Shown here: positions 23,881-36,449 of the stretch, in pieces
How the letters are laid out: every line of letters begins with the position of its first letter
Position numbering within the stretch: position 1 is the stretch's first letter
Assembly: GCA_036924285.1 (NCBI GenBank)
Contig: JAYKYS010000010.1
Location: 3,224,001 to 3,288,000, forward strand
Length of the DNA stretch: 64,000 nucleotides
DNA from: Asterella californica
Lineage: Eukaryota > Streptophyta > Marchantiopsida > Marchantiales > Aytoniaceae
Direction of reading: 5' to 3'
The notes under the pieces: model-generated
The model's input: only the letters and a program-made list of their open reading frames with translations
Told to the model about the DNA's origin: nothing
Databases searched by the model: none
Program-made: the position numbers and the translations under genes

Positions 23881-24600
23881 ATGGTGACAAAGAACACTTG
23901 GGAGCTAGAGATTGGGCCCAAGCTTATAAGAGAGGAGAGACAAAGAGTTCAGAGATTCCTGAAGAGCTACAAGAATTGTTTTGTCTTCTGTATGAAGGAT
24001 TTGGATATCTTGAACGGACCAGGTATACGGATCGACTTGGCTAATGACACGTCAATCTTTCGACGTCTCTACAAATACAGTGATATGGAGACAGTCTTGA
24101 TCTAGAGTAGGACTCAAGACTTGTTGGAGGTTGGGTTGAAGGAGATGTCGCATGGAGAGTATGCATCTGCCACAGTTATGTCAAAAAGAAGGATATGTAT
24201 GACAACTACACGGATAGACGGATGTGTGGAGACTACCGTCCTATCAATCGGCAGACGAAGTCCAATAAGTATGTCATACTGATCCTAAGGAGATCTTTGA
24301 TGCAGTGGGGCATGTGAATGTCTTCAGTACTTTGGACCTTCGAGCAGGGTGTGATCAGTTGCCGGTGAGAGAAGAAGATAAGTCCAAGATAACATTATGA
24401 GGAATTGACTTTCACGACAAGGATTGTTTGTATCAGTGATGATTCTTACCATTCGGGTTGAAGAACACTCTTGCTGAGTTCCAAAGGGTGATGGACATTA
24501 TCTTAGCAGGATTGGATTTTGTCCGATGTTATATTGACGACATCTTAGTCTATAGTGCTACAATAGAGGAGCATGAGAGACACTTACATGATGTGTTGAT
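23881..24600 (+). pseudogene. Element D reverse transcriptase remnant
   Basis: The RT entry reads ELEIGPKLIREERQRVQRFL, then IRIDLANDTSIFRR-YKYS. Broken frames follow with the DYRPIN and STLDLRAG-type blocks near 24225-24350. The palm motif lies at 24520-24560 as FVRCYIDDILVYS, so the YIDD catalytic pair is kept locally. At about 24596 the reading leaves RT and enters the tail repeat. RNase H and integrase are absent. Confidence 0.75.
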
Positions 24601-24960
24601 GTGTGATGGTTGTTCGAGAGGTGGCACACATCGTGTCATTCATATTGGACAGTGAGTTTGTTCTCGATGTATATAGCAGAGATAACCGGTTAGATCTTTG
24701 CGTGATACGGATTGCAGACAAGCGACTAACAATGAGACGATGTAGCACCCGACCTCTTGATCCTTGCACCCATGAAGATGTATATTACATAGTTGGGATA
24801 TGAGACTATCTGGAGTTAGTGGGACCTAATCGCTAGTTAGGAGAGCGATTATGGTACACTTGTGTATGTGTATGACATCATCCATGTGTTATGTGTCTGT
24901 GTGATATATCTCTGAAAGCGATGTACGTTATGTAGCGATGTGTATGCGTACGACAAAGGT
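24601..24960 (+). repeat. Element D tail, shared with element E
   Basis: This ~360-bp block is clearly similar to 46486-46870 in element E. It starts at a CDGC zinc pair, includes a second cysteine pair (VCSRC near 24655), then non-coding tail with the common CACCCATGAAGATGTATAT and a TACACTTGTGTATGTGTATGAC motif. In E the corresponding start lies inside a PHD finger. The block is therefore the family's 3' coding end plus the region leading to the 3' LTR. Confidence 0.8.
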
Positions 24961-27581
24961 CCTCCTCCTTGGGATATCACTTCATCCAACATCACACACC
25001 TACCAGAATACCAAGATAAGAGTGACCCACTTTGATGAACTGACCAGTTTAAGACGATGCAGGTGTTGGATGGAGTGATGGTGCCATCTACTTCAAGTAG
25101 CAGTGCGACTCCGCAAAGAGTACCAACAATAATGCCATGTGGAGCTTGTGCTGCGTCGTGATACATCCTGATATTTTTCTTCGATCGAAGTGGGAGTTCT
25201 TCTGCATACAGACAAAACCGCAAAGAAATTTTGGGAGAGTAATAGAGGGTGTCATATTGAAACCTTTCCAGAAGATTCGAGATGCTCGTGAGGGAATTAT
25301 GACTCCGGTCGGACATCTGCAGCTGTTTCTTGTAGACATCTCTGGAGGTGCTCACAGAAAAACACCACAGGTATTGTTTTAACATTTCTCTTGTTCTTTT
25401 TTGCAATAAAGAATCTGTTGCTCTGAATAATTATTATGAATTTCAAAACTGAGAAAAATAATAATAAAAATAACATAATTTTCATTCACAAGAGCTCTAG
25501 ATTCTACACAAAATTACCCATTACGAAATTATGACGTTTGGTCTCTCAGCCGCTGAAGAATATTTTCTCGTAACTGTTACACCCCTAATCATCTATATCG
25601 TTAGTTCGATTATCTTCCTGTCGACCTATCTGGTATCCGTCAAGCCAGGGAGTCCAGTCAGTCTGTCCAGCAGGATAACGTACCGACTTGTAGCCGACCA
25701 CAGTCGGCTACAAAGTCACTAGGAAATATTGCAATTTTCCGTGAATTAATAATGAACCTAAACGGAACGAAGCTTTCGGAAACGGCGGACAGAAAAAGTA
25801 AAGTTTCTGCAGAACTTCCGACCGGAATTTCGATGTGCCAAAAGAGGTGCCGCCGAAATACCGACTTCCATGGAAAATCTTCCCGAGCCTGGTTACTTTG
25901 AACTGTAGTTTAGGGTTTAGGGTTTAGCTTAAATATAGCCCAAATTATTTATTTTATTTATTATATCGTCAATTTTTAAAGAGAGGGTGGCAGCACACTC
26001 CGCGGAACTTTATTTATTTCGATAATTACATACAACGGGAAGGCCAACGAAGAGAAAGCCAAGACCAGAAGTCGCTATAGCCAGAATATTATGTTTAAGC
26101 TATTGAAATATTTCTCAGCTGGTTAAAGTTCGTCTAAACTGCACTGATAATAGAGTTTAGGGTCGTAAGGTCTGGCACTAAGGAAGTTTGGGACTCAAGT
26201 AATATATTTTAACTTTTCGAAAATACTTTAGTAAAACTAAAAATAATTACATCATTCACAAATACAATTGTAATCGGTTACTACGGTTTTGTACAAAGCG
26301 GTCATAACTAAAACTACTGACTTTTTTTTCTGGACGTTAGAAACTTTTTATTTTAGTACTAACATGCATTTTAAGAACTATGTTTGCAATGGAATTCTGA
26401 CACTATGCGTTAGTTATTTATTTAGATCTATTTAATTTTTCTTTTTCGATTTTCACACCGACTTAACATACGTCCGTTATACTACATGACAAAAACATTT
26501 CCCCTTCCCTTTCCGGCTTTCACAACGACATATAGCTATGATAACGTATAGCAACTACGGAATTGCGTGGCTATGCATTTACGGTTAAATCGGATCTAAC
26601 TTTTTCTTCTCAACTCTAACTGTCTGTATCAAGACAAAATACACTATCGGACAGAAATTTCCGGGTGTCACAATCGAGTGATCGCTCGGCAGATGCATAA
26701 GAACAAAAGAAGCATCGATAACCGGTCCGGCGCAGGTCCCTTTCCGGCTTTCGCTCCTAAAAGGGACCAGAGCCAAAGGACGGACCGAGTTCGTGAGGCA
26801 ATGGTCAGTCGTTAGGGAGTAGGAGTTACTAGAGCGTGTATGGTGCGGGTGTTTACTGCTGCGTACAATACAAGTACTGTATTATTATTAGTAAGAGGAC
26901 AGGAACCGAGAACCGAGGTAAGGTAAGCCCCAAGTGGGTCTGATGAGGCGTACGGCATACAGTAGAGCGGAAGCTACAGTGCTGGAGCTTATCGCAGTTC
27001 GCTCCACAGAAACACACGGAAGAAGGATGGCAGAATGTGCTCCGAGTGCCGGTCAAGGCTCTGTCACGGATTGCTTATAAAGAAGTCTGTGGCGACCGGA
27101 GGAAATAGCTACATGACTGACTGACTTGGCTGGACGGGACTGCAGGTGGTATCATCATCAAGCCGACGAAGCTCATTGTTCTTACACGGAATGGCCTTTG
27201 GTTTCCAGTTATAGCAAGCGCTCGAGAGCTCATTCACCAACGACCGAATTTCCGCTTCGAGGTCGCTGGACTGGGGCTGGCTGGTTAAAACAATAGAAAA
27301 ACGAGGTCGGGTCTGCTCATTTCTCGCTTGATGTGATATCAGCCCGCGGGGGTTGGCTGCTAGACTGGCAGAGAGTCGAGAGCGAGAGACGACGAGAAGC
27401 GTGGGAAGTTGATTCATATATCCGTTCGGGCCCCGCCGTGGCTCAGCAGCAGCAGCAGCAGAGGGCAGCAGCACTCGAGACCTAAATCTGCATGCACTAG
27501 TTTTTTTTTCTCGTTCGGGCTGGGTTCTCTTCGGAATTTCGGTGGGGAGGGAGAGAGAGAAGCATTTTCAGCGTTTTTTGG
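24961..27581. other. Intergenic stretch with small structures
   Basis: No gene identified. A 185-codon minus frame (24849-25406) overlaps the element D tail and has no recognisable domain. A perfect 10-bp-arm hairpin (TTGTAGCCGA, loop CCACAG) lies at 25688-25713. The region 26400-26560 is weakly similar to 5690-5850. The part 26900-27580 is less AT-rich. Confidence 0.45.
25909..25927 (+). repeat. Short interstitial telomere-type motif
   Basis: Two full TTTAGGG units plus TTTAG. This is the Arabidopsis-type plant telomere repeat; at this length it may be a telo-box-like site or chance. Confidence 0.8.
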
Positions 27582-28517
27582 TTGTCGGTAGTTCCCTTAG
27601 GTCGAAGGAAGGGAGGAGGAGGAAGAAGAAGAAGAGGGTTGGTCGAGGTTTTCTTGGAGAAGAGTGCCGGGAGTAGAAGCAGCGGTCTTGCAGAATTGCA
27701 AATTCATATTCGAGAGGACTGGTGCAGCATGGGCCAGTGTTACACTGCCTCGCAGAAGCCGCGGGAGAGATGGATCAAAAAGTCTGGTAAAGGCGGACCA
27801 GCAGGTAGGTATTCTCAGCGAGAGAGTTACGGCAATGGCTGTTTTGCTCTTGTCAGGGAGCAACGGGCTAGATTCTACATAATCCGCCGATGCATCACCA
27901 TGCTTCTATGTTGGCACAAGTATGGCGGTTCGTGAGTAGCAGCTGCTGAATCTCGTGGTTCATCTCTGTCATGAATCAGGCGGTGCTCTGGCTAAACGAA
28001 GTTTGTGAGGATCTCGTCTCGACATTCCCCCGAATCTATCTGCCGGATCCAGGAACGAATTGTGGTGAAAATGGTAACTGACCTTTTGGTTACCTTTTTC
28101 ACCACTTCCTGCAAGGAAGTACGTTGTGACTGTGCAATACACTGAGAAAGAAACACAGAAGGAAGGAAGGTTTCTGTTCTTAGAGGTGCCAAATGGCACC
28201 GATCTTCCACGTCCTGCGCTTCCGTCCTCCATCCTTGAGAACGCCGAGAAGTCATCTCAGAGGCATCTGAATTTGGTAAATATGCTCTTTTGGAAACAGT
28301 TGCAAAGAGAACAAGTCGTTCCGGATTCACCCAGTGCCAATGTGAGTGCTTCTTAGACGGAGGTCGGAAAACACCCACGCGCACCATCTCTTACATTGGC
28401 ATATGCGATCAGCAGTGCACCATTAGAGGTAGATTTTGCGAAGTACAGGGGAAGTGCCGAACAGGTTATGATTGTCAGGTCTCTGTAAATACGCGGTTTC
28501 TTCTCACCATTGTGTAG
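27582..28517 (+). other. Possible spliced gene of unknown function
   Basis: A purine-rich GGAGGAGGAAGAAGAAG leader at about 27608-27640 is followed by an ATG at 27730 opening a myristoylation-like MGQCYTASQKPRERW start, with a candidate donor (G|GTAAAG) at about 27788. A well-formed acceptor (TTTCTGTTCTTAG) near 28182 then opens a phase-compatible frame VPNGTDLPRPALPSSILENA that runs to a strong donor-like GTGAGT near 28342. A further candidate exon follows a CAG near 28410. I recognise no protein family, so this is only a model. Confidence 0.25.
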
Positions 28518-31500
28518 TCTTGTATAAAGAAACGTGACTTGTCCATTTTTCAACTGGAGTGTCTCGTGCGTCACATGAACTCGGCTCATTTTTCCAGTCT
28601 TGCTCTTGCACACGGTTTATCTCATGTATGCCCTCTTTTGGTTATGAACGCTTGCCGCGACTGACTCTGTTGTTCATGAAGCAGCTTTCTTATTGGTCGA
28701 TTGACCAGCGTTGAAGTTGATTATTAAGGGAATAATGATGTCGTGTACCATCAATGTAGTCCCTGATCACCGAACTTGAGGTTAACTGGAACTCGGAGTG
28801 GAAGTGAACGGGACATTATTACAAATGCAAGTTGTAAGGGTTCTCGATTGTACAGATATCTTACGAGGACCCCATCGGTGTTCTTATTGAATGTGTAATC
28901 AGTGAAAGCGCAGCCGTGCAACATTTTGGTGGGTTGGGTTGTTGAGGTCTATTGACTTCAAAGCTCTCCGTGGTTCCCCTCGTTTAGTCAGCATGTTGGC
29001 GATTTTTATTGGCTTCCATTTATTTCTGCTGTCCGAGTATACGATCATTACGATGTTCAAATATCTCAGACATACAGGATTTACCTTTACGCTATTTCTG
29101 CTGGAAGATTGTAGATGCTTTATTTAAAAATTGCGTGATCCGACTGTTCTGATGTAGGAGATGATCCTTCATCATTTGCCTGCTACTAGATCTTGCGTCT
29201 TGATCACCATCTCTATCGTTGTTACTGACTAACATCTCATAGGTTTTTTTGCTATCTGTATCTACGTTTTGTCTTGATAGCCTTCGCTTATTTATCTAGT
29301 TTTCTTCATTTATGCATTGGGGTTTACATTATCTTTTACATCAGAAGCGATCAGATTGGATACAGCATCAATATATACGGCATATATATTGATGTCATTG
29401 ATGTCATTGCCCAGTCGCGATCGACTTCATACCAAGCGGAACCTTTTCTGGAAATGTGCTTCGCGCTCCACATCCCCATCGGCACACCTTCCCGTTATAA
29501 AATAGTTGGCTAACTCCAGTCGGCATTGTTATCGCACATTCGGCCCCTAATCGCTTCTTACTATGTATTTGGCCGGGCTACTTGCGTGTTACCTCTTTAC
29601 TAGAGAGTGGTCGTTGAGAACATCTGCCGTTCTTGAGGTATGAATAGAACATTTCAGAGGTTTCTCATCCTGTCTTACGTTTCAAACCCTTTGATCATTC
29701 TCTGATCACTCATAGGTTGGAACAGTAAGAAGGTAGTTTTGCATCTTGAATCCCTGGTTAATGCGGGACAGAGGTCCTTAGACATTTGCATCCGACTTGT
29801 TCAAAGGGAGACAACAGGAAGTGTTTAGTGTGGCTTACGTCACCACTAGTTCACCGATCTCTTCTAGTCTGTTCAGCATCTGCCACACTCAGATGCACTT
29901 ATACTATTGAAATCTCCTGAGTTTATGTCCACTTCAAGCAGTCATTGGTGGAGGGAAGTGAAACCCAGCCAACTGTTACTAAGTCGTTCACTAGTCCAAG
30001 CCGACGCGCACCTTGTAGATCCATGTGCTCGGATATAAGAACGTGAAAACCGGCAGCTCATGAAACAATCTACGCGCACCAAGGCAAGCAGTGGTTATCT
30101 GAAAACAAGGCCCCATCCACTTCGTAGCTTCTTCTCACCGCACTTTCGAGACTTTCGACTCCTCCAAACCACTTCGAGTCTCTCTTGGTGGTACTCGCGG
30201 TCACGACCATCGATCCTCACTTTGAAGTGGAGTGAGGAACTGGGTTTCTCTCTTTAGAAGCTTTGGTGGAAATAAGAAAAATGGACTAATGTCACCAGAT
30301 GAAAAAGACACTTTGACTGCTGTTATTTTCGAGTTTTGAACATGGTGCAAATAACTGAGGAAGCCGAACACCCAAGACCCAAGCCCGGTATGCAGAGTAG
30401 GCGGAGGAGAGGGAGGGAAATAGAATCCCACTTCATTCTTGTAAAAATAATTAGCACAATTTCATGGAGAGTCTGGATGAAGCTAGCGTAATGTAGTGCT
30501 GGATATGCAGTCAACGTCCCATATTTCTCACGTGGGACAGGCTCCCTGTTTCACAACCAGCTTCTTCGAGTTGCTCCACTATGTCCGCCGACGTCACTCC
30601 GAGGCTTCCACACACCGGTGTTTTGACTGGAAGTTGGTAACTGTTAATCGTCGATTTTGGTGTCAAACTTCCATCTTTTTGTTTTGAGCCTATCCACCGA
30701 CACTAATACCAAGTTCTTCGCGTCCTAGATTCGCGTGTCAAAGATTCTTCGCGCGTCAAAGATTTGATGAGTGCGTACGTTTCCGCGTCAGCTTAAGAAC
30801 CAGTAACACACTGTGCTCATGAACATTTGATGTCATCGTCTTCTTCGTCGGACCAATCACTGGGTGCGGTTCCAAGAATCTGTGCGATTCTGGCCAATTT
30901 ACGTCACAACGACGCTGCAATCGTGACAGACAAGCTTTAGAACAATCAGACGCACGACCACAACCTACCTTTAACCCGGAAAAGTCAACCACGCTTTTAA
31001 TAGATACTACTTTAACCAACTTTGCTGCATCCTGCGCAAGGAGCGAAGGGAAGAATGTTCAGCTCATCGCTACCCGAGGCTCAATCCACATGACAGACAG
31101 TGGTTTGTAGACAGAAAGTTGACGGTTTTATTCTTACCAACGCACGGCTTGCACGAACGCAATATTCGTCATAAGATGCGAGACCCTCGTAACGTTGTGA
31201 TAAATCTTCTACTCGAATCGGCCTCCCAAAGTCCCAGCAAGAAGAGCGACGTAGCAAATCATGACGCCAAACGGCTTCGATCTGGGTCTAAGTACGTCCA
31301 TGACTGTGACTCGTATAATCATGGATCATATTTGACGCTTGACCCGTGGAGACGCACAAGGTGCAATGCCTTTCCGTTGTTGTACCGTACCTCGACTGTT
31401 TTACCCTGCCTCTCAGCAAAATATGTATGTACATGGTTCTCCAGCTATCCTGATCAACTTAGCGACTGCCCAAGATGCTACCCTTATAAGTTCTGTTGTC

Positions 31501-31639
31501 AGTTTGGTATATGACAGCAAAAGTCACTATGAAGTGAGTTAACTCTCATGTTGCCATCCCCTGTTTATACGCTGGTTGTAGGTGTTTTCCCTACAGAAGC
31601 TCTTGGAGAAGATATGTCCCACCGCAGAAACGGTCAATT
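28518..31639. other. Intergenic stretch between the candidate gene and COG4
   Basis: No supported gene. Frames such as 30060-30257 and 31119-31514 (+) have no recognisable motif. The last few hundred bases before 31640 should include the 3' untranslated region of COG4, which is on the minus strand; I see no unambiguous polyadenylation signal. Confidence 0.4.
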
Positions 31640-34023
31640 CTATAACTTCAAAGCGGCAATGGCTTCAGGCTTGAAGTCAACTCGTAGACCCAAAGTGCGA
31701 CGGACTTCCGTAGTGGTGAGTCGCCATGTCATAGGCCCCGAATTCTCACCCCAGTAGTCAAGGATTTCAGATACCTTCTCTAAGTTGAGAATCGTTGCCA
31801 TCTGTGTGAGCCGGGCGAATTTGTCACGAACAGTCCGCTGAGTCATTCCCGAAAAGTGACCCACTAGTGTTCTGGCGTCCCGATCCAGCTGTAGACCACC
31901 TAACTGATTGAAACGTTTCTGGACCATAATGGCCTCCAAACGTTTCACCAGGAAGTCGATGATAAGGTGCACCAGCGAATCGTAATTGTTGCTGGTGAGC
32001 AAAGGTTGGAGCCATGCAACATTTACATCAACCAGATGCAGCAACTTTTGAACCCAAGGGTCGTTCACTTCATTTTCTGCATACTGGGCTTCCGTCAACT
32101 CATAGGTAACTGGTCCAACTACGTCCAGAATACCCCTTACTCGTGGTATTATGGCATTCGCTAGCTGCTCCAGGCCTCCATTTCCCAGTTGCCTGAGTGC
32201 GGTGCTTGTTTCCGACAACTCATTGAGACAAGACTTCATTTTCTCTCTTTCCCCTGAACCCGTGAAAGTCTGCACACAATCGTGAAGATCAGAATTTGAG
32301 TTTATATGAAGTGCAAAGACGTGTTGATTAAGAAGTATGACACATTGCAGTTCCAACAAACTAGTCTACCACCCACGGTAGCAGAGAAAAGCATGAACGG
32401 AGAATATTGTCCCACATGTCAAATTACCTCAACGCATTGCTCTTCAATCTCATGTTTGAGTTTAATAACATACTCCGCACTTATGTCCACATTGTTGAGA
32501 GCGGCTGCTACCTCCGTGCCGGTCTTGGCAGAGCCAACCCCTGCACTGAACAGCCTAATCGCTAGGTTTGGAAGGTTGATCTTTCTCAAAAGTGCCTCCT
32601 TGTATTCATTGTTCAATATGTCAATAACATGATTCAGTATGGCGAGCACAGCTTGACAGTTGGCAGTAGACACTGCTCTTCTGGAGCAAGTCTGAAGAAC
32701 GTAGAAGCAATCATCAACCATGGAAGTAGTCTGAGCATCGGGCACGAACTCATCAATTTTGATCGCCTTTCTCACATTTTCTTCCATGAAATACTCCTCT
32801 AGTATGACATAATATCCAGTCAGTTCCTGCACGGAGCGACCAAATGCTCCAGATTTGAAACTACTGGCAGCCCTTGGACTCAGCTGAGCGCCCGCAGAGC
32901 CAGCCTCCCTCAACTTCGTAATCATGTAGTGAAGGTAGTCCTCGCTGGTCTGCAGTAACACCTGCATTTCCTCCAGATACACAGCGATATCTCTAGGATC
33001 AGGCCCTTCATGACCTCCTACTGACACTATGTTCTTGGTCTGGGATGTTATCTCCTTGCTCAGCTTCGTGAACTTTCTATGTTCTACGTATTTCTTTACA
33101 ACAACAGGTCCTCTGAGATTGCACTCTTGCTGGAGCTCATTGATAGCGAATGCAATAGCATCTTCTCCTGCGAAAGATCGCAGAAGGTCCTCATTGTCTT
33201 CGATCGATGAGGCAACGTAATTGAAGAGATTGTTAAGGCCCCCCACAAAATCGCCAGTGTTTCCGTCTGCTTGCACCAGAACCTCGACGATCCCCTCGTA
33301 ATCATCTCGAGCTTTAAGGGCTATGACCTTTCGCAGATAATCAACATACAGCCGCAATCCTTCCTCCTGGAGCTCTAGTGAGGGGAAGAGCTTGATAAAT
33401 CGCACCACGCTCGTGTGATCACGGGCTTCAACAGCCAAGGCCAACTTTTTCCTGATCACGTCCTCTAACTTCTGCTTTGACTCTAACAGCTGTCTTCTTG
33501 GCTCCGAGACTGTCTCTCTACCTTCGCCATTTCCTTCTTCTGAATTCGAAGGACTGTACTGAGCATCCAATTCCAGGAACCGTTCCACATACTTGGCAGC
33601 AGATTCGTAGTCCTCAGTTTCAAGCGCCTGTTTAGCTCCGTCTATACAATTGGTGCGATCCACAATGACATCGATTCTCGCTAATGTTGCCTGAACCCGA
33701 GATTGCGCCAAATCCAACTCCCTCACTTTACCACTTACGTGATCGGCTAGGGCACAAGTCGATCTCACACTGGCCAGCATTTGGTCGGAATCAGCACGCA
33801 CGAACTCTAAAACCTCGGACGACTTGTGGAGGCCCAAGAGCTTCTTCTCAAGATCATACCGCTGACATAGCAAAACTTCCAATTCCTCATCTATGCTCCT
33901 CCCATAAGCGATGCTCTCGTGCAAGAGCCGGGTCATGGCCCCTACATCAGTCAGGGTCTTAATCTGGTCCAACATCTCTCCTACTCTTCTTAACAACGAG
34001 GTTTCCAGATGCTGCTCACTCAA
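31640..34023 (-). CDS. COG4: Conserved oligomeric Golgi complex subunit 4
   Basis: COG4 is a lobe-A subunit of the eight-part COG tether, which captures vesicles returning within the Golgi and works with SNAREs. Two exons are seen: 34023-32428 and 32269-31640, joined across a 158-bp GT-AG intron (donor GAG|GTAATT, acceptor GTGCAG|ACT). The join keeps the frame from EIEEQCVE into the conserved C-terminal half, which has NDPWVQKLLH, SNNYDSLVHLIIDF, GGLQLDRDAR, HFSGMTQRTVRDKFARL and ends in FKPEAIAALKL, as in plant COG4. The N-terminal part has LTDVGAMTRLLHE and KVRELDLAQSRV. Length is about 725-741 residues, the usual size for plants. The start is unresolved: the frame is open to 34023 with no ATG there (TTG) and an in-frame TGA lies just upstream. 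Either translation starts at the ATG at 33975 or a small 5' exon exists. Confidence 0.95.
32270..32427 (-). other. COG4: COG4 intron
   Basis: 158-bp phase-0 intron with a GTAATT donor at 32427 and a TGTGCAG acceptor ending at 32270. Reading through it would end the protein after two codons, and skipping it restores the conserved COG4 sequence on both sides. Confidence 0.9.
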
Positions 34024-36449
34024 GTAGCCCGTTGTTCAGGAAATGCCGCGCTCAATATCCGCCCCAGTAACGAAACAATCACATCAGAAGAAAGTGCCCA
34101 ATGTCCACTCTAAACGGGACGAAAATCCTTACGCGAAAGACCGCTTCGATCCTCCAACGAACTCCGTAATTCTGGAAAAGGGTCGATCGATCGATGCAAT
34201 CCACCAAATTCTCCACGTACAATGACGACCCAAGTGAAGCGAGCCGATCAATCGTAAGGCAACGATCAAACATACGGACCGACCGCCACTCCCTAACCAG
34301 GAGAACTCAATCTCGTTTCTTCTCTTCTGGCACTTCACTACCGCGAGTTCCAGACTCGAGTGGTCCGTCTTCCACTTGCACGGAGCATTCAAACCCTATC
34401 CCACTTGGTACGAGTCGACATAAGTTTCGAGTTTCGTTCCTCTCTCATCTGAATCCGCGCGGAGTAGATCCTTCCCCAGCAGCGGGGCCAACAAAGACGA
34501 GCTTTCTTCTTCCTCAGTCACCGAAATCGACTGTATATCTTTATCAGTCTCACGAAGTTGAAAAGCTCTTCCTCAAACCGGCTTGCATCTCGGTGGCGAC
34601 TGTGGTAAGTGTAATAACTGTGTATTTTTAAGTATGTAGTCGACTTCCACGGTTCCAAAAGCACGGGTCGTCGTGGTTTCATTACTGCAAATTCGAATTT
34701 TGCACATAGGTTAGAAGACTGAGAGAGGAGTAGAGAGACGAGAGCAAAGCAGAGGTATTTGCCAAAGAATGTGTGAGTTAGACCATGGAGGAAGAAAGTG
34801 CAGACTTCGGTAGAGAGTTCAACAAATTTGATTACCTTGGTCGAGTTTGATTTTTCTATGATAATTTTAGTGTCCTTAGACATATGCGATCATGCGAGTG
34901 AGTCCACTCCCGGGTAGAAATGGAGACATACTATGATATTCAGTTGAGAGGATGAGTGGTCTTTAGTGAGAGAAACGTACACATGGTTGCAATTTCAAGC
35001 CGGATTAATTAAAACTTGGTAGCAGATTCGGTTCAATGACAGAGCTTCAGTTCGCTCTAGACGGTTGGTCTGTTCTCAACTCGAGAATCAACAAGCACAG
35101 GAAGACCAGGGAGAAGTATTGGGTACGGACATGTATCTACGGATTTCTGATGAGACTTGATCTCCCAAGCCAAAAACGCAACGGTCAGTCAATGAGACGC
35201 AAACCAGACAAGGAGAATTTGCAGCCTAATTTGGAACCAAGAACGCTTGTACAGTTCACCCAACGGCAACTATCACAGACTTCAGTGGTAGGAGGAACTA
35301 ACTTGAATGAGCAGCAGGCGAAGTGGATGACCATGTGTTTGAGTTGGGAGCTAGACGGAAGAAAATTAGAAAAAATCTAGAATCAGGTGCTTGTGGACAG
35401 ATTGCCCGTCATCAATCTGCTGGCCCTTTTTTTGAGTCAGAGATAGAGGTTGGTGTTACCTTGGACAGAACGTTGCGAGTGGTGTGTTTGTTATCAATGA
35501 TAAAATAAAACTGGTAATTTCGAAATAACAGTATGTAATCTGCAACACACTTGTCTCCGTCATTTGCATACTTGGAGAGGACCATGTCAGAGTTCACAAC
35601 ACCTTGCTATGTTAATGTGTAATAGAGTAGTTGTAAATCTGAATGTACAATGTGAGAAGTTGGTAAATGATTTTCGGCTTACTTTCAAGAAACGCACCAC
35701 TTACCAGGCTGCTTTCAGAATGCGAGACAAAGTGTGTGATTAGATTCAAGGTTCTCAGACTCGGTCATTACACGCCATACTTGCTCTTTGTTGACACATT
35801 AGAGAAGCGGACTCGCAGTGTGTAGTCGATTACACAACATGGCTTGGTTCAAGAATATTTAAACTTATTTTGGTTAGTCCATATGCTTGTCATTGTGCTT
35901 CACAATTCTCACAGAAGGTGATGACATTGAATATCTGTTACACAAAGAACAAGAAGTACCCCTCGCAGACTTTTAGAGCGAGTTGTTCTGATGAGAACAA
36001 CTCGTCTATTAGTCTTTGTTTTGTTGTCGTCGTCAATGAAGATGAGGAGACACAGACTTGGTTCTGCATTCTCCTGAGATGAAGTATAGTCGGTATAGAA
36101 CAACCAGATGTCGTCATACTTTCTGATCGATGCAAAGGGTTGCTGAATGTTGTGAAGATTATTTTCTCCGAAAATATTCATGATCACTGTTCAGCACATC
36201 TACGAATGAACGTGAAGGCGCGATATGAAGAGAAGCCGAGAAAGTATTCTGATCGTGTGTGTATGTCAAGAAAGAAGTGAAGTAAGTGTTGTGCTCCGAG
36301 TGTATGAGTTTGTTTAATTTCTCTTTTTTCTGAACACCTTTAAAGTTGTTGTTTAGCACTATATCCTAAATAATGTTAATGACCAGCAAGTCTTGTCGCA
36401 TGTTTAATCTATTACTGGACAACCTAACGAGAACATATTGCAATGGAGC
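34024..36449. other. COG4 upstream region and left flank of element A
   Basis: The promoter and 5' untranslated region of COG4 must lie in the first part, but I see no clear TATA box or first exon. Open frames (34194-34631 +, 34518-34883 -, 35036-35380 +) have no recognisable domain. A perfect 11-bp-arm hairpin (CGAGTTGTTCT, 4-nt loop) lies at 35979-36004. Confidence 0.4.

Larger units (their letters stand above)
19773..24960 (+). mobile_element. Element D: Ty3/gypsy remnant carrying a DNA methyltransferase
   Basis: A decayed Ty3/gypsy polyprotein in the order gag (19773-21210), protease (DSGA at 21950), an insert with all main cytosine-5 methyltransferase motifs (22660-23593), reverse transcriptase (23881-24600), then an abrupt switch to the element tail (24601-24960). 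The tail matches 46486-46870 in element E. Many stops and frame changes show it is old. RNase H and integrase are missing: the reading goes from just after the RT YIDD block straight into a C-x2-C of the tail, so an internal deletion removed them. LTRs were not resolved. Confidence 0.75.

Noticed and set aside
24849..25406. 185-codon minus-strand frame
   Set aside because: It runs antisense through the tail of element D, has no recognisable domain, and the matching tail in element E does not keep it open.
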